Part shown: positions 6,737-14,137 of the stretch, one piece after another | How positions within the stretch are numbered: the first letter of the stretch is position 1 | How the letters are laid out: each line of letters opens with the position of its first letter | DNA from: a virus | Length of the DNA: 64,000 nucleotides | Direction: 5' to 3' (one strand) | IMG/VR virus record: IMGVR_UViG_3300042402_001861 | Span: 113,365 to 177,364 of that record | Notes under the pieces: generated by a model | What the model saw: the letters and a program-made list of their open reading frames with translations, nothing else | Database searches by the model: none | What the model was told of the DNA's origin: nothing | Program-made: the position numbers and the translations under genes

Positions 6737-7621
6737 ATGCGTAGATTCCGAAGTTTCGTTTCCGAAGGTTACAACGGCGATGGCGATTGCATGGAAGCCG
6801 CCGCCAACCTAATGATGCGTTTTCACACTCCTTTCTTCGGAAAGCAGTTGCAGTCCAAGTCGGGAAATCCCATTCTCGTCCATGCCCTCGTCTACGGACA
6901 GGGGCCGGTGAAGAATCTTCGGTTCCCCCATGCATGGGTTGAGGATGGAGATACCGTCATCGACCAATCCAACGGTCGCGATATCCAAATGGACAAGCGA
7001 GTTTACTACGCAGTAGGCAAGATTGATCCCAAGCAGAAGGGTGCCTACAAGACATATACCTTCAAGGAAATGAAGAAGAAGTTGACATCTACAGGTCACT
7101 ACGGACATTGGGACTTGGATGAGAAACTTGAGGAAGTCACTTCGCGAATTGGCAAGATGCGAAAGCCGGTTGGACGCAAGGTGATGGACATCCTGAAGGA
7201 AGCAATCGTCAGCGGAGTGGGCGGTGGCGTAAGAAAGCCGATGCCCCCTTCATCCCCCGTCAAGAAGATTGAGTGGAACGAGTTGAAGCGGCTTGAGTCG
7301 ATGCTTGACAATCTGTTCGCCGCTGCAAAGTTGGACATCAAGTTCACCAAGCACTTCCTTGAGAGAGTCAACGGTTCCCGTGGGTACGGCGGCACCGTGA
7401 CGATGGGTGAGATTCAGGATGCCTTCAACAAGACATTCAAGAAGTATGCAAGCGTCATTCAGAACAAGCCCGTCGATTGGAAGGCAGTCATCAACGATGT
7501 CTCCAAGAATCTCAACATGCCGTTTGCGTTGGATTGGGACGCAAGCAAGAAAAGCATGGTGATCCTGACGGCGATGAAGAAACCCAACTTTGCCTCGCCC
7601 GACCCAAAGTTGAAGGTCTGA
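6737..7621 (+). CDS. Papain/transglutaminase-like domain protein with capsid-targeting-like N-terminus
   Basis: 294 residues. The N-terminus MRRFRSFVSEGY fits the (I/V)xE propeptide pattern. Residues 17-90 contain GDCMEAAA (Cys18), then FPHAWVEDGD and TVIDQSNG. The Cys...HAWVE...D arrangement is that of papain-like and transglutaminase-like enzymes, with Cys, His and Asp as triad. Residues about 200-290 form a second domain (IKFTKHFLERVN, then MGEIQDAF and SMVILTAM) of a type I know from T4-like phages of unknown role. There is no ribosome site, and a late box lies directly upstream, predicting a leaderless late mRNA. Inference: a head-packaged hydrolase or acyltransferase. Confidence 0.7.
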   Translation: MRRFRSFVSEGYNGDGDCMEAAANLMMRFHTPFFGKQLQSKSGNPILVHALVYGQGPVKNLRFPHAWVEDGDTVIDQSNGRDIQMDKRVYYAVGKIDPKQKGAYKTYTFKEMKKKLTSTGHYGHWDLDEKLEEVTSRIGKMRKPVGRKVMDILKEAIVSGVGGGVRKPMPPSSPVKKIEWNELKRLESMLDNLFAAAKLDIKFTKHFLERVNGSRGYGGTVTMGEIQDAFNKTFKKYASVIQNKPVDWKAVINDVSKNLNMPFALDWDASKKSMVILTAMKKPNFASPDPKLKV

Positions 7622-7665
7622 TAACAAACAAAGTTATTGGTCAAATTCCGCAGCATCCAAGGGGG

Positions 7666-7694
7666 TTGACGGCGAGAACGGATTTTGCTAAACT
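7666..7694 (+). promoter_or_regulatory. Sigma70-like promoter TTGACG-17-TAAACT
   Basis: -35 TTGACG at 7666-7671 and -10 TAAACT at 7689-7694. The ATG of the next gene is 12 bases after the -10, leaving a leader of about five bases. Confidence 0.5.
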
Positions 7695-7706
7695 TGGGTC
7701 AGACAA

Positions 7707-8579
7707 ATGACCACGACGATGACCGCCAACTCCCCAACCGTCACGAACCGCCCCCTGCTGCCCGAGATGCAACCGGACTTCGCGACGATGGCGGTGCCTT
7801 CGACCGCCGATTGGGATTTTGTCAGGGAAACGGTTTCTATGACAAATTTTGTCAGGGAAACCTACCGTGGTGTCGTGTTCAGCGCCAAAAAGGTGGAAGA
7901 TGCCCTAGAGCAACTACGCTCTCGCGGGGAAGTCTACGCCGCCGTCATGACGGTCGATGTTGATGAGTCCCGCCCCGTATCCTCCGACTACGATCCTACC
8001 GTGTTTGGTAGGGTCTACCTTCGGGTGGCTTATCGGAACAACGCAACACCGAACAATCCCGTCGATGTCACCGCCATTCCCTTGGCTTCGATGTACACGC
8101 AGTTCTATCCGACCGCGAGTGACCGTGAGCGGCTGAGGGCCACCGTCACCGAGATGGTGGAAACCGTCAGTCCGCTGACGGATTATTGGAAGTCCCTGCT
8201 CACCACGGCCAAGTCGATGGTGGCTTCTCCCGACCGTGTTGAAGCAGCACGGACGGAATTGATCCTTGGGATGATGGAGCAAATCCGCAACGATATGCGG
8301 GCTGCTCTCAACGACAAAATGCGCCGTGGCTGCAACATCGGAGTCAAGGTCGTGAGAGGACGCAAGGTTCCTGTTGGCACCATGGGCAAGGTCTTTTGGG
8401 CAGGCAAGAATCAATGGGGTCTTCGGGTCGGGCTGAAGACGGACAAGGGAACCGTCTATTGGACCAGCGTGGCAAATGTTGAAGTCACCGACCAGCCCAA
8501 CGAAATGGAAGTCCTGGCCACGGCTAGGCAGCGATACACCAACATCTACTCCGACCTGTTCGGTTCCGCCCGAGACTAA
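7707..8579 (+). CDS. Hypothetical protein with C-terminal SH3/KOW-like module
   Basis: 290 residues. The first 50 are Thr/Pro-rich and disordered-looking, with a local repeat (FVRETVSMTNFVRETY). The middle is mixed alpha/beta with a long helix (residues 155-205). The C-terminal 50 residues (VGTMGKVFWAGKNQWGLRVG and following) have the G-x-V-F/W pattern of a KOW or SH3-like nucleic-acid or protein-binding barrel. The gene stands alone between a sigma70-like promoter and a strong terminator, so it is probably early. Function unknown. Confidence 0.65.
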   Translation: MTTTMTANSPTVTNRPLLPEMQPDFATMAVPSTADWDFVRETVSMTNFVRETYRGVVFSAKKVEDALEQLRSRGEVYAAVMTVDVDESRPVSSDYDPTVFGRVYLRVAYRNNATPNNPVDVTAIPLASMYTQFYPTASDRERLRATVTEMVETVSPLTDYWKSLLTTAKSMVASPDRVEAARTELILGMMEQIRNDMRAALNDKMRRGCNIGVKVVRGRKVPVGTMGKVFWAGKNQWGLRVGLKTDKGTVYWTSVANVEVTDQPNEMEVLATARQRYTNIYSDLFGSARD

Positions 8580-8598
8580 CAAAAGTTTGTCTTTGCTG

Positions 8599-8622
8599 CC
8601 CCGCCCAAGAGGCGGGGTTTTT
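8599..8622 (+). terminator. Rho-independent terminator
   Basis: A 7-bp GC stem (CCCCGCC/GGCGGGG) with loop CAAGA is followed by TTTTTC. It separates the gene at 7707 from the tRNA promoter. Confidence 0.9.
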
Positions 8623-8627
8623 CTTTG

Positions 8628-8655
8628 TTGACATCAACCCCCCATGGGGTATAAT
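8628..8655 (+). promoter_or_regulatory. Strong sigma70 promoter of the tRNA cluster
   Basis: Consensus TTGACA (8628-8633) and TATAAT (8650-8655) with a 16-base spacer. The predicted start near 8662 lies three bases before the first tRNA. Confidence 0.8.
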
Positions 8656-8664
8656 CCCGACAAT

Positions 8665-8737
8665 GGCACGGTAGACCAACGGCAGAGTCAGTTGACTCAA
8701 AATCAACATAGTGTGGGTTCGAATCCCACCCGTGCTA
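8665..8737 (+). tRNA. tRNA-Leu(CAA) with a short variable arm
   Basis: Acceptor GGCACGG/CCGTGCT (one G-T pair), 3-bp D stem GAC/GTC, anticodon stem GTTGA/TCAAC with loop CTCAAAA, T arm GTGGG/CCCAC with TTCGAAT, discriminator A; CCA is not encoded. The anticodon CAA (8698-8700) reads UUG (Leu). The anticodon stem-loop resembles that of E. coli tRNA-Leu(CAA), but the variable region is only five bases (8708-8712), whereas bacterial leucine tRNAs normally have a long arm. Confidence 0.8.
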
Positions 8738-8749
8738 CTATAGATACTT

Positions 8750-8821
8750 GCGAATGTAACTCAGCGGTAGAGTCTCGGTTTTCCAAACCGATGGTCGTGG
8801 GTTCGAATCCCATCATTCGCT
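8750..8821 (+). tRNA. tRNA-Gly(TCC)
   Basis: Acceptor GCGAATG/CATTCGC, anticodon stem TCGGT/ACCGA with loop TTTCCAA, giving anticodon TCC (8782-8784) for GGA codons. The T arm is GTGGG/CCCAT with loop TTCGAAT, discriminator T. CCA is not encoded. All arms form with normal class I lengths. Confidence 0.88.
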
Positions 8822-8826
8822 TATAT

Positions 8827-8931
8827 GCGTAGTTAAGCAGCAGGGGATAAACCGCTAGGCTTACTAGGGTCGCCTACTTGCAAGGGGTGATCTGATACAG
8901 AGCAACAGAGGTGCAAGTCCTCCGCTACGCT
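8827..8931 (+). ncRNA. Candidate structured RNA of unknown type inside the tRNA cluster
   Basis: A 7-bp closing stem pairs 8827-8833 (GCGTAGT) with 8924-8930 (GCTACGC), like an acceptor stem. Inside, TAGGC/GCCTA (8856-8860/8872-8876) can form a hairpin. ACTTGCA (8876-8882) is the exact complement of TGCAAGT (8912-8918). An alternative reading treats TGCAAGT as a T-loop, but the 105-base length and lack of a clear anticodon arm do not fit a tRNA. T4 has two stable RNAs of unknown function in its tRNA cluster, which is the closest parallel I know. No protein-coding frame of note is present. Confidence 0.45.
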
Positions 8932-8935
8932 TCGA

Positions 8936-9007
8936 TGGCCCATAGCACAACGGTAGTGCGATCCGCTGTTAACGGATAGGTTGAAGGTTCGAATCCTTCT
9001 GGGCCAG
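8936..9007 (+). tRNA. tRNA-Asn(GTT)
   Basis: Acceptor TGGCCCA/TGGGCCA, anticodon arm ATCCG/CGGAT with loop CTGTTAA, giving anticodon GTT. The T arm is GAAGG/CCTTC with TTCGAAT and the discriminator is G, as expected for asparagine. CCA is not encoded. Confidence 0.9.
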
Positions 9008-9009
9008 TT

Positions 9010-9017
9010 TATAAATA
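9010..9017 (+). promoter_or_regulatory. Canonical T4 late promoter box TATAAATA
   Basis: A perfect TATAAATA lies three bases after the last tRNA and 36 bases before the protease ATG, with an AAAGGAGG ribosome site between. It is the only fully canonical box in the window. Confidence 0.75.
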
Positions 9018-9052
9018 ACCGTGTATGAGCCGATGTTGAAAGGAGGCTCACC

Positions 9053-9850
9053 ATGCGGATGCGTAATCTAGCGGCGGCTGCACTTGCGGTCGCTCTTCCC
9101 ACGGTAGGGCTGAATGCCTGCAAAGGTGTCAGCCCTTTGTCTTTCCATGAGTCGATGGAGGCACAGCGAACGGTGGTGATACGCAGGATAATTTCCTGCA
9201 ATATTGCAATCTCGTACAACAATGCATTGGGTTCGGGTGTTGTGTATCGCAAAGATGGAAAGTTGTATGCACTTACCGCTGCCCATGTCGTTGAAGACGA
9301 ACCCACCACGGTCGCAGCATTTTCGGTAAACGGTTCAGCACCGATTCCTTTCGTCACAAAGACCCACGGAACCAAGGACATACTTGTGTTTGCCGTGGAG
9401 GAAAATGGAACGAATGTGTATTATGCCTGCAAGGCAGACATTGTTCTTGTGGTTCCAGAAGAGGACATAGCGGTCTTGCAGTTGCAGGAAATACCCGGCT
9501 TGGTTGAAAACATTGGCAATTCAACTTTTGACTTTTCGACTCCAACCATTGGTGAAAGAGTCTTTGCCGTTGGCAACACCTCTTTCGAAATTGGAACTTT
9601 GTCGGCAGGGATAGTTCAGCATGGAAACAGAAAGCCCGCAGGAAGCACAGGAGAACAAAGATTCGTACAGAGCGACTGTGCAGGAGGACCGGGGATGAGT
9701 GGTGGTGGGCTGTTCCTGCAAAGCACGGGAGAGTGCATCGGAATCGTGTCCATGAAGAGCGATATCACGGGAAGCATTTATGCCATCCCTATGAGCAAAG
9801 TCAAAACTTCAATTTTGAATTCCCTTCGGAAGGATGTCTGTCCCGACTGA
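9053..9850 (+). CDS. Trypsin-like serine protease, predicted lipoprotein
   Basis: 265 residues. The N-terminus is a signal peptide ending in a lipobox-like LNAC, so Cys23 may be lipidated. The chymotrypsin/HtrA triad is readable: His78 in LTAAHVV, Asp138 in EEDIAVLQL and Ser216 in GGPGMSGGG. There is no PDZ domain, so it is shorter than DegP. A strong AGGAGG ribosome site and a canonical late promoter indicate high late expression. Its neighbour is a second exported protease. Likely site of action is the periplasm or outer membrane of the infected cell, perhaps in lysis or envelope remodelling (inference). Origin from a bacterial host is likely. Confidence 0.85.
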   Translation: MRMRNLAAAALAVALPTVGLNACKGVSPLSFHESMEAQRTVVIRRIISCNIAISYNNALGSGVVYRKDGKLYALTAAHVVEDEPTTVAAFSVNGSAPIPFVTKTHGTKDILVFAVEENGTNVYYACKADIVLVVPEEDIAVLQLQEIPGLVENIGNSTFDFSTPTIGERVFAVGNTSFEIGTLSAGIVQHGNRKPAGSTGEQRFVQSDCAGGPGMSGGGLFLQSTGECIGIVSMKSDITGSIYAIPMSKVKTSILNSLRKDVCPD

Positions 9851-9892
9851 ACATCCATTGTCTCTATCTCGTACTTCTAGCAGGAGATCACC

Positions 9893-11299
9893 ATGCTGCT
9901 ACCTCTAGCAACCACCCTGTCGCTTCTCGCCCCTCCACAGATTGCCGAAGTTCCGCAAGTGGATACCATGTTCATCCAATGGAAGCAGTCAGCAGACAAG
10001 GCACGAATACTTTCCTCGCTTGATGGCATTGAATCCGTACACCACTACGAGAACATTCCCAACCTTACTTTGGTTGACATGGTTGATGTTTCGTCAATGC
10101 AGCAGGCAACATCTAAACTTTCGGGAAATCCAAGCATTGAATTCATCGAAGAGGATCGATGGGTCATCGTTGAGAGGCAGACTTTCCCACCACCGAATGA
10201 TCCCGGCTTCTCTCAATGTTGGGGTCTTCGCAACACCGGCTCAAGTGGCGGTCAGGCGGGATGGGACATGAATGCCTTGGGTGCTTGGGATGTAACCACG
10301 GGGAATCCTGCCGTCAGAGTGATGATCATCGAAACGGGAGTGGATGAGACACATGCTGACCTGAACCTAGACCAAGGCAGGGACTTTACCACAGGTGCCG
10401 TAAATGGCATCTTGGGTGGGGGGCCAAGCAATCAATGTGACAATCATGGCACAGCCGTGGCAGGATGCATCTCCGCAAGGATCAACAACGCATCAGGCAC
10501 GGTCGGGATCGCTCCCAATTGCAAGGTGGTATCGGCAAAGGTAGGCATTGCAACTACGCCATGCAGCGGCTCATGGAATGGACAGATCAGTTGGACGGTG
10601 AATGCCTTGAATTGGGCAATCGGTGCAGGCATAAAGGTGACCAACAACAGCAACGATTACGGCACATCCTCCAATGCAATGAGCAGCGCATATTCGGCAG
10701 GCCGTGCAGCAGGCATCGTGCATTTTGCAAGTGCAGGCAACGGAGGAACGGAGGGCATGGGATTCCCCGCAAGATTGAGCAGCGTCAATGCTGTAGGCTC
10801 TGCCTCAAGGAATGGAACCAAGTCTTCTTTCTCAAGTTACGGCAACGGAATTGCATTCGTTGCTCCCGGTCAGTCCATCTATACAACCGACAGAACAGGA
10901 AGTGCAGGATACAATTCAACAAATTGGGTTACCATCGACGGCACATCGTTCTCGTCGCCATATGCAGCCGGTGTCGCTGCCCTGCTGTTTTCCGTAAATC
11001 CAACCTTGACTCCCACGCAAGTTGAAAATGCGATGAAGTCAACAGCCGATGACATGGGAACCGCAGGCTATGACACACTTACGGGATGGGGAATGATCGA
11101 TGCAGCAAAGGCCGTGCAGGCAGTTGCACCACAGCCCTGTCCTGCCGACTTGAACGGGGATTCAATCGTAGACGGAAATGATCTTGGAATTTTCCTGAGC
11201 CTGTGGGGGCAGTCAAATTCAGCAGCCGATTTCAACAATGACAATTTTGTAGATGGAATCGATCTTGGAATTTTGCTAAACGCTTGGGGTGGCTGCTGA
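9893..11299 (+). CDS. Subtilisin-like protease (S8) with C-terminal dockerin-like repeats
   Basis: 468 residues with a hydrophobic N-terminal signal (1-18), an I9-like propeptide (about 22-94) and an S8 domain (about 105-410). His185 lies in NHGTAVAG, oxyanion Asn283 in SAGNGG and Ser352 in GTSFSSP. The first triad position reads IIETG, so Glu147 replaces the usual Asp. Residues 415-468 contain two repeats, ADLNGDSIVDGNDLG and ADFNNDNFVDGIDLG, each with a calcium-binding loop and ending in W-G. Such C-terminal dockerin-like pairs are characteristic, to my knowledge, of Phycisphaerae/planctomycete exported proteins. AGGAG ribosome site; probably co-transcribed with the upstream protease. Confidence 0.88.
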   Translation: MLLPLATTLSLLAPPQIAEVPQVDTMFIQWKQSADKARILSSLDGIESVHHYENIPNLTLVDMVDVSSMQQATSKLSGNPSIEFIEEDRWVIVERQTFPPPNDPGFSQCWGLRNTGSSGGQAGWDMNALGAWDVTTGNPAVRVMIIETGVDETHADLNLDQGRDFTTGAVNGILGGGPSNQCDNHGTAVAGCISARINNASGTVGIAPNCKVVSAKVGIATTPCSGSWNGQISWTVNALNWAIGAGIKVTNNSNDYGTSSNAMSSAYSAGRAAGIVHFASAGNGGTEGMGFPARLSSVNAVGSASRNGTKSSFSSYGNGIAFVAPGQSIYTTDRTGSAGYNSTNWVTIDGTSFSSPYAAGVAALLFSVNPTLTPTQVENAMKSTADDMGTAGYDTLTGWGMIDAAKAVQAVAPQPCPADLNGDSIVDGNDLGIFLSLWGQSNSAADFNNDNFVDGIDLGILLNAWGGC

Positions 11300-11316
11300 A
11301 AGAAACCGAGAGTGGC

Positions 11317-11344
11317 TTGACTTTGCTGTCCCTGTCGTTATACT
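11317..11344 (+). promoter_or_regulatory. Sigma70-like promoter TTGACT-16-TATACT before gp45
   Basis: -35 TTGACT at 11317-11322 and -10 TATACT at 11339-11344, spacer 16. It drives the replication operon that starts with the sliding clamp. Confidence 0.7.
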
Positions 11345-11371
11345 GTGAGCAACACTTTGGAGAACTACACC

Positions 11372-12079
11372 ATGAAGATCAGCCAAGACACACTCGCAAT
11401 CCTCAAGAACTTCAGCACGATCAACAGCAATCTGCTCGTTCGTCCGGGAAACACCCTGACCACGATCAGCCCCACCAAGAACATCCTCGCTGAAGCCACC
11501 GTCACCGAGACATTTGATGTTGAGTTTGGAGTTTGGGATTTGTCCAAGTTCCTCGCCACCATCAGCCTGTTCAAGGATCCCGAGTTTGACTTCAGCGATT
11601 CCTATGTGGAGATTTCCTCCACCGGCAGCAAGGCTTCGGTGAAGTACTACTACAGCGAACCCGAACTGCTCGTCAAGGCCGATAAGAAGTTGAAGATGCC
11701 GGGGACTCCCGTGAACTTCACCCTCACGGCCAAGGACTACACGGAGTTGCAGAAGGCTGCATCCGTCCTTCAGGCACCTGACCTTGCATTGGAGTCCACC
11801 GACGATGACCGCATGGTTCTCCGTGTCTTTGATCGCAAGGACAGCACAAGCCACTCCTACAGCATCGATGTCGGAGAGAACAAGAGCGGTGCGGCTTTCT
11901 CTTTCCTCTTCAAGACCGAGAACCTGAAGATGATTCCTGGCACCTACGAGGTGGGCATCAGCGAGAAGAAGGTGAGTCAGTTCCGCAACAGCAACGGCAT
12001 CACCTATTGGATTTCACTAGAGGCAGACAGCGAGTACGAGGCTTCCAACAACAAGATCGCCAATGTCGCTTCTCGTTGA
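11372..12079 (+). CDS. 45: DNA polymerase sliding clamp, T4 gp45 homologue
   Basis: 235 residues. The N-terminus MKISQDTLAILKNFSTINS aligns with T4 gp45 (MKLSKDTTALLKNFATINS), which fixes the start at 11372; the more upstream ATG at 11345 would overlap the ribosome site. The C-terminus (TYWISLEADSEYE) matches the gp45 end. gp45 forms the trimeric ring that tethers gp43 to DNA and, in T4, also activates late transcription together with gp33 and gp55. That fits the late boxes in this genome. It overlaps gp44 by 17 bases. Confidence 0.95.
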   Translation: MKISQDTLAILKNFSTINSNLLVRPGNTLTTISPTKNILAEATVTETFDVEFGVWDLSKFLATISLFKDPEFDFSDSYVEISSTGSKASVKYYYSEPELLVKADKKLKMPGTPVNFTLTAKDYTELQKAASVLQAPDLALESTDDDRMVLRVFDRKDSTSHSYSIDVGENKSGAAFSFLFKTENLKMIPGTYEVGISEKKVSQFRNSNGITYWISLEADSEYEASNNKIANVASR

Positions 12080-12992
12080 AAAGTATCGTCCCGCCAAAAT
12101 TGCCGATTGCGTCCTGCCCAAGAACATCAAGAAGATGTTTGAGGATATCGCCAAGACTGGCGACATCCCCAACTTGATTCTCAACGGCGGTGCGGGTTGC
12201 GGCAAGACTACGGTAGCCAAGGCACTATGCAACGAACTAGGCATCGACTACCTGTTCGTGAATGCTAGTGAGGACAGCGGCATCGATGTGCTGCGGACTC
12301 GCATCCGCAACTTTGCATCGACCGTTGCCCTTGGTGGAGGGAAGAAGGTTGTCATCCTTGATGAGGCTGACTATCTCAATCCGCAGTCCACGCAACCCGC
12401 ACTCCGTGGGTTCATCGAAGAGTTCGCGGCAAACTGTCGCTTCATCATGACTTGCAACTTCAAGAGTCGGATCATCGAACCGCTGCACTCCCGCTGCACG
12501 ATGATCGACTTCAAGATTCCAAGCAAGGAGAAGCCAACGCTTGCATCGGAGTTTCTTGAACGGGCGAAGTTCGTGCTTGGCAGCGAGGGGATCGCTTATG
12601 ACGAGAAGGTGGTTGCCCAACTCATCGTAAAGAACTTCCCCGATTTCCGCAAGGTTCTCAACCTGATTCAGCGTTATTCTGTGTCGGGTGCGATTGACTC
12701 GGGCATCCTGTCTGCATCTACGGACATCACGGTCAACTCCCTCATCGAATCGATGAAGAAGAAGGACTTCAATGGCATCCGCAAGTGGGCAGTAGACAAC
12801 GCCGACAAGGAGATGGCAGGAATTTTCCGCCGTATTTATGATTCTCTGCAAGACCACATCGACGCTCCATCGATTCCACAGGCCGTGCTGATTCTGTCGG
12901 AGTATCAGTACAAGTCTGCGTTCGTCGCGGATCAGGAAATCAACCTAGTCGCTTGCTGTCTCATGCTTGCTTCCGATTGCACCTTTCGATAA
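12063..12992 (+). CDS. 44: Clamp loader large subunit, T4 gp44 homologue
   Basis: 309 residues, AAA+ ATPase close to the 319 of T4 gp44. Walker A NGGAGCGKTT is at residues 41-50, Walker B VVILDEAD at 96-103, and the SRC arginine finger (HSRCTMIDF) follows. It opens gp45 and loads it at primer-template junctions as a complex with gp62. The gene order 45-44-(insert)-62-regA follows T4 except for one extra gene. Confidence 0.95.
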   Translation: MSLLVEKYRPAKIADCVLPKNIKKMFEDIAKTGDIPNLILNGGAGCGKTTVAKALCNELGIDYLFVNASEDSGIDVLRTRIRNFASTVALGGGKKVVILDEADYLNPQSTQPALRGFIEEFAANCRFIMTCNFKSRIIEPLHSRCTMIDFKIPSKEKPTLASEFLERAKFVLGSEGIAYDEKVVAQLIVKNFPDFRKVLNLIQRYSVSGAIDSGILSASTDITVNSLIESMKKKDFNGIRKWAVDNADKEMAGIFRRIYDSLQDHIDAPSIPQAVLILSEYQYKSAFVADQEINLVACCLMLASDCTFR

Positions 12993-12995
12993 ATA
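12988..12995 (+). promoter_or_regulatory. T4-like late promoter box (GATAAATA)
   Basis: GATAAATA overlaps the gp44 stop region and precedes a GGGAGG ribosome site and the ATG at 13016. It suggests the next gene can be expressed late, independently of the replication operon. Confidence 0.6.
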
Positions 12996-13015
12996 GAGAG
13001 CGAAGGGAGGTCGGT

Positions 13016-13735
13016 ATGGACAAGAAGATCCCTAGCCTCAATGACCTGTCGATCAATCTGCACTTGATCAACAAGAAGTACAAGATCAAGGACTTCATCG
13101 CGGAGTACCGCGAGGAGATATCCAAGATCAATGATCTTCTTCGGCAGGAACTCATCACTTCGGATGGTCTGACCAATCCCGTGCAGAAAGTTGTGCAAAT
13201 CAGCCAAATGCTCACGGAAGAGGAGTTGGATCAGACGATAGAAGTAGTGGAGAAGTTGTCTCACAAGTACGACTACACCTCCTACATTGAAGAGTGCGAA
13301 ACCATTCGCAGAAACTTCATGGTTGACCGCGAGAACTACTTTGCGGTGAAGGCAACCAAAAGCCAAGCCAAGATAGTTGATGAAGTGACCACGATCTTTG
13401 AATTGACGGGAACCTCGGAGATAATTTTCTCAAAATGGATGGACAAGATCCTAGAGAAGATACAGCCCAAGACCCTTGAGATTGACTACGAAGACATCGA
13501 CGGCAAGCGCAAGAAGGCCAAGGCAAAGCACAAAGTTGCCTCAATGAGCGATGACTTTGTTGAAGCACCACTCATTGATCGCTATCATGGCATCAATGCA
13601 TACGACTCGTTCCTACTGCACTCGTTCTTTGATGTGTATCAGAACAAGTGGATTTACATACCAGTAAAGTTAATCATCTCATTGAGATGCGATGACGATA
13701 TCGATGACCTTGATGTCGGTGAAGGGAAAAAATGA
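13016..13735 (+). CDS. Hypothetical protein inserted between gp44 and gp62
   Basis: 239 residues with a GGGAGG ribosome site. It is highly helical, with long charged helices (residues 20-130), a Lys-rich linker (GKRKKAKAKHK) and an acidic end (CDDDIDDLD). The C-terminal part before the acidic tail is aromatic (FLLHSFFDVYQNKWIYIPVK). A late box directly upstream suggests a virion or late function rather than replication. Its stop overlaps gp62 (ATGA). I do not recognise a T4 counterpart. Confidence 0.7.
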   Translation: MDKKIPSLNDLSINLHLINKKYKIKDFIAEYREEISKINDLLRQELITSDGLTNPVQKVVQISQMLTEEELDQTIEVVEKLSHKYDYTSYIEECETIRRNFMVDRENYFAVKATKSQAKIVDEVTTIFELTGTSEIIFSKWMDKILEKIQPKTLEIDYEDIDGKRKKAKAKHKVASMSDDFVEAPLIDRYHGINAYDSFLLHSFFDVYQNKWIYIPVKLIISLRCDDDIDDLDVGEGKK

Positions 13736-14118
13736 ACCCGTTTGAGTTTGTGAAGAGCATCAACGAAAAGACCGGAAACATCCTTGAGCAGAATTCAGAC
13801 CTAGAGAAGGCATACACTCCCTTCTTGGTCAACCGTGGGCTGTCGTTCACTCCCGACACGATCCTCTCTGCCAACGAGATGAATGCCGCTCCATTCCTTG
13901 ACAAGCGAATGCAGTATGACTATCTGTATTCAACGGTTCGCAAGAAGAAGCGGTATGCCAAGTGGATCAAGGCAGAGCAGGACGATCTTGAGGATTTGGT
14001 GGTCGAACACTTTCAGGTCAGTCGCCGTAGGGCAGCAGAATATCTTGCCTTGCTGACCGATAGGGACTTGCAGGAAATCAAGGAAAGAAACAACAAGGGC
14101 GGAATTCGCAAATCCTGA
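13732..14118 (+). CDS. 62: Clamp loader small subunit, T4 gp62 homologue
   Basis: 128 residues, shorter than the 187 of T4 gp62. The segment KKKRYAKWIKAEQDD followed by VVEHFQVS corresponds to the RGKRYGKWAKLVEDS...LLAKRYQVN region of T4 gp62, and the position between gp44 and regA agrees. gp62 is the stator-like subunit of the 44/62 loader. The N-terminal part is divergent and reduced. Confidence 0.82.
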   Translation: MNPFEFVKSINEKTGNILEQNSDLEKAYTPFLVNRGLSFTPDTILSANEMNAAPFLDKRMQYDYLYSTVRKKKRYAKWIKAEQDDLEDLVVEHFQVSRRRAAEYLALLTDRDLQEIKERNNKGGIRKS

Positions 14119-14130
14119 AACACGGATTGA

Positions 14131-14137
14131 CTAAATA
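14131..14137 (+). promoter_or_regulatory. T4-like late promoter box (CTAAATA) before regA
   Basis: CTAAATA ends 29 bases before the regA ATG. It lies in a TTGACTAAATA context and could overlap an early element. The AGGAG ribosome site follows. Confidence 0.45.

Noticed and set aside
8827-8931. Selenocysteine or other class II tRNA
   Set aside because: The acceptor-like stem is present, but no anticodon stem with a seven-base loop can be drawn and the T-loop lacks the normal TTC.
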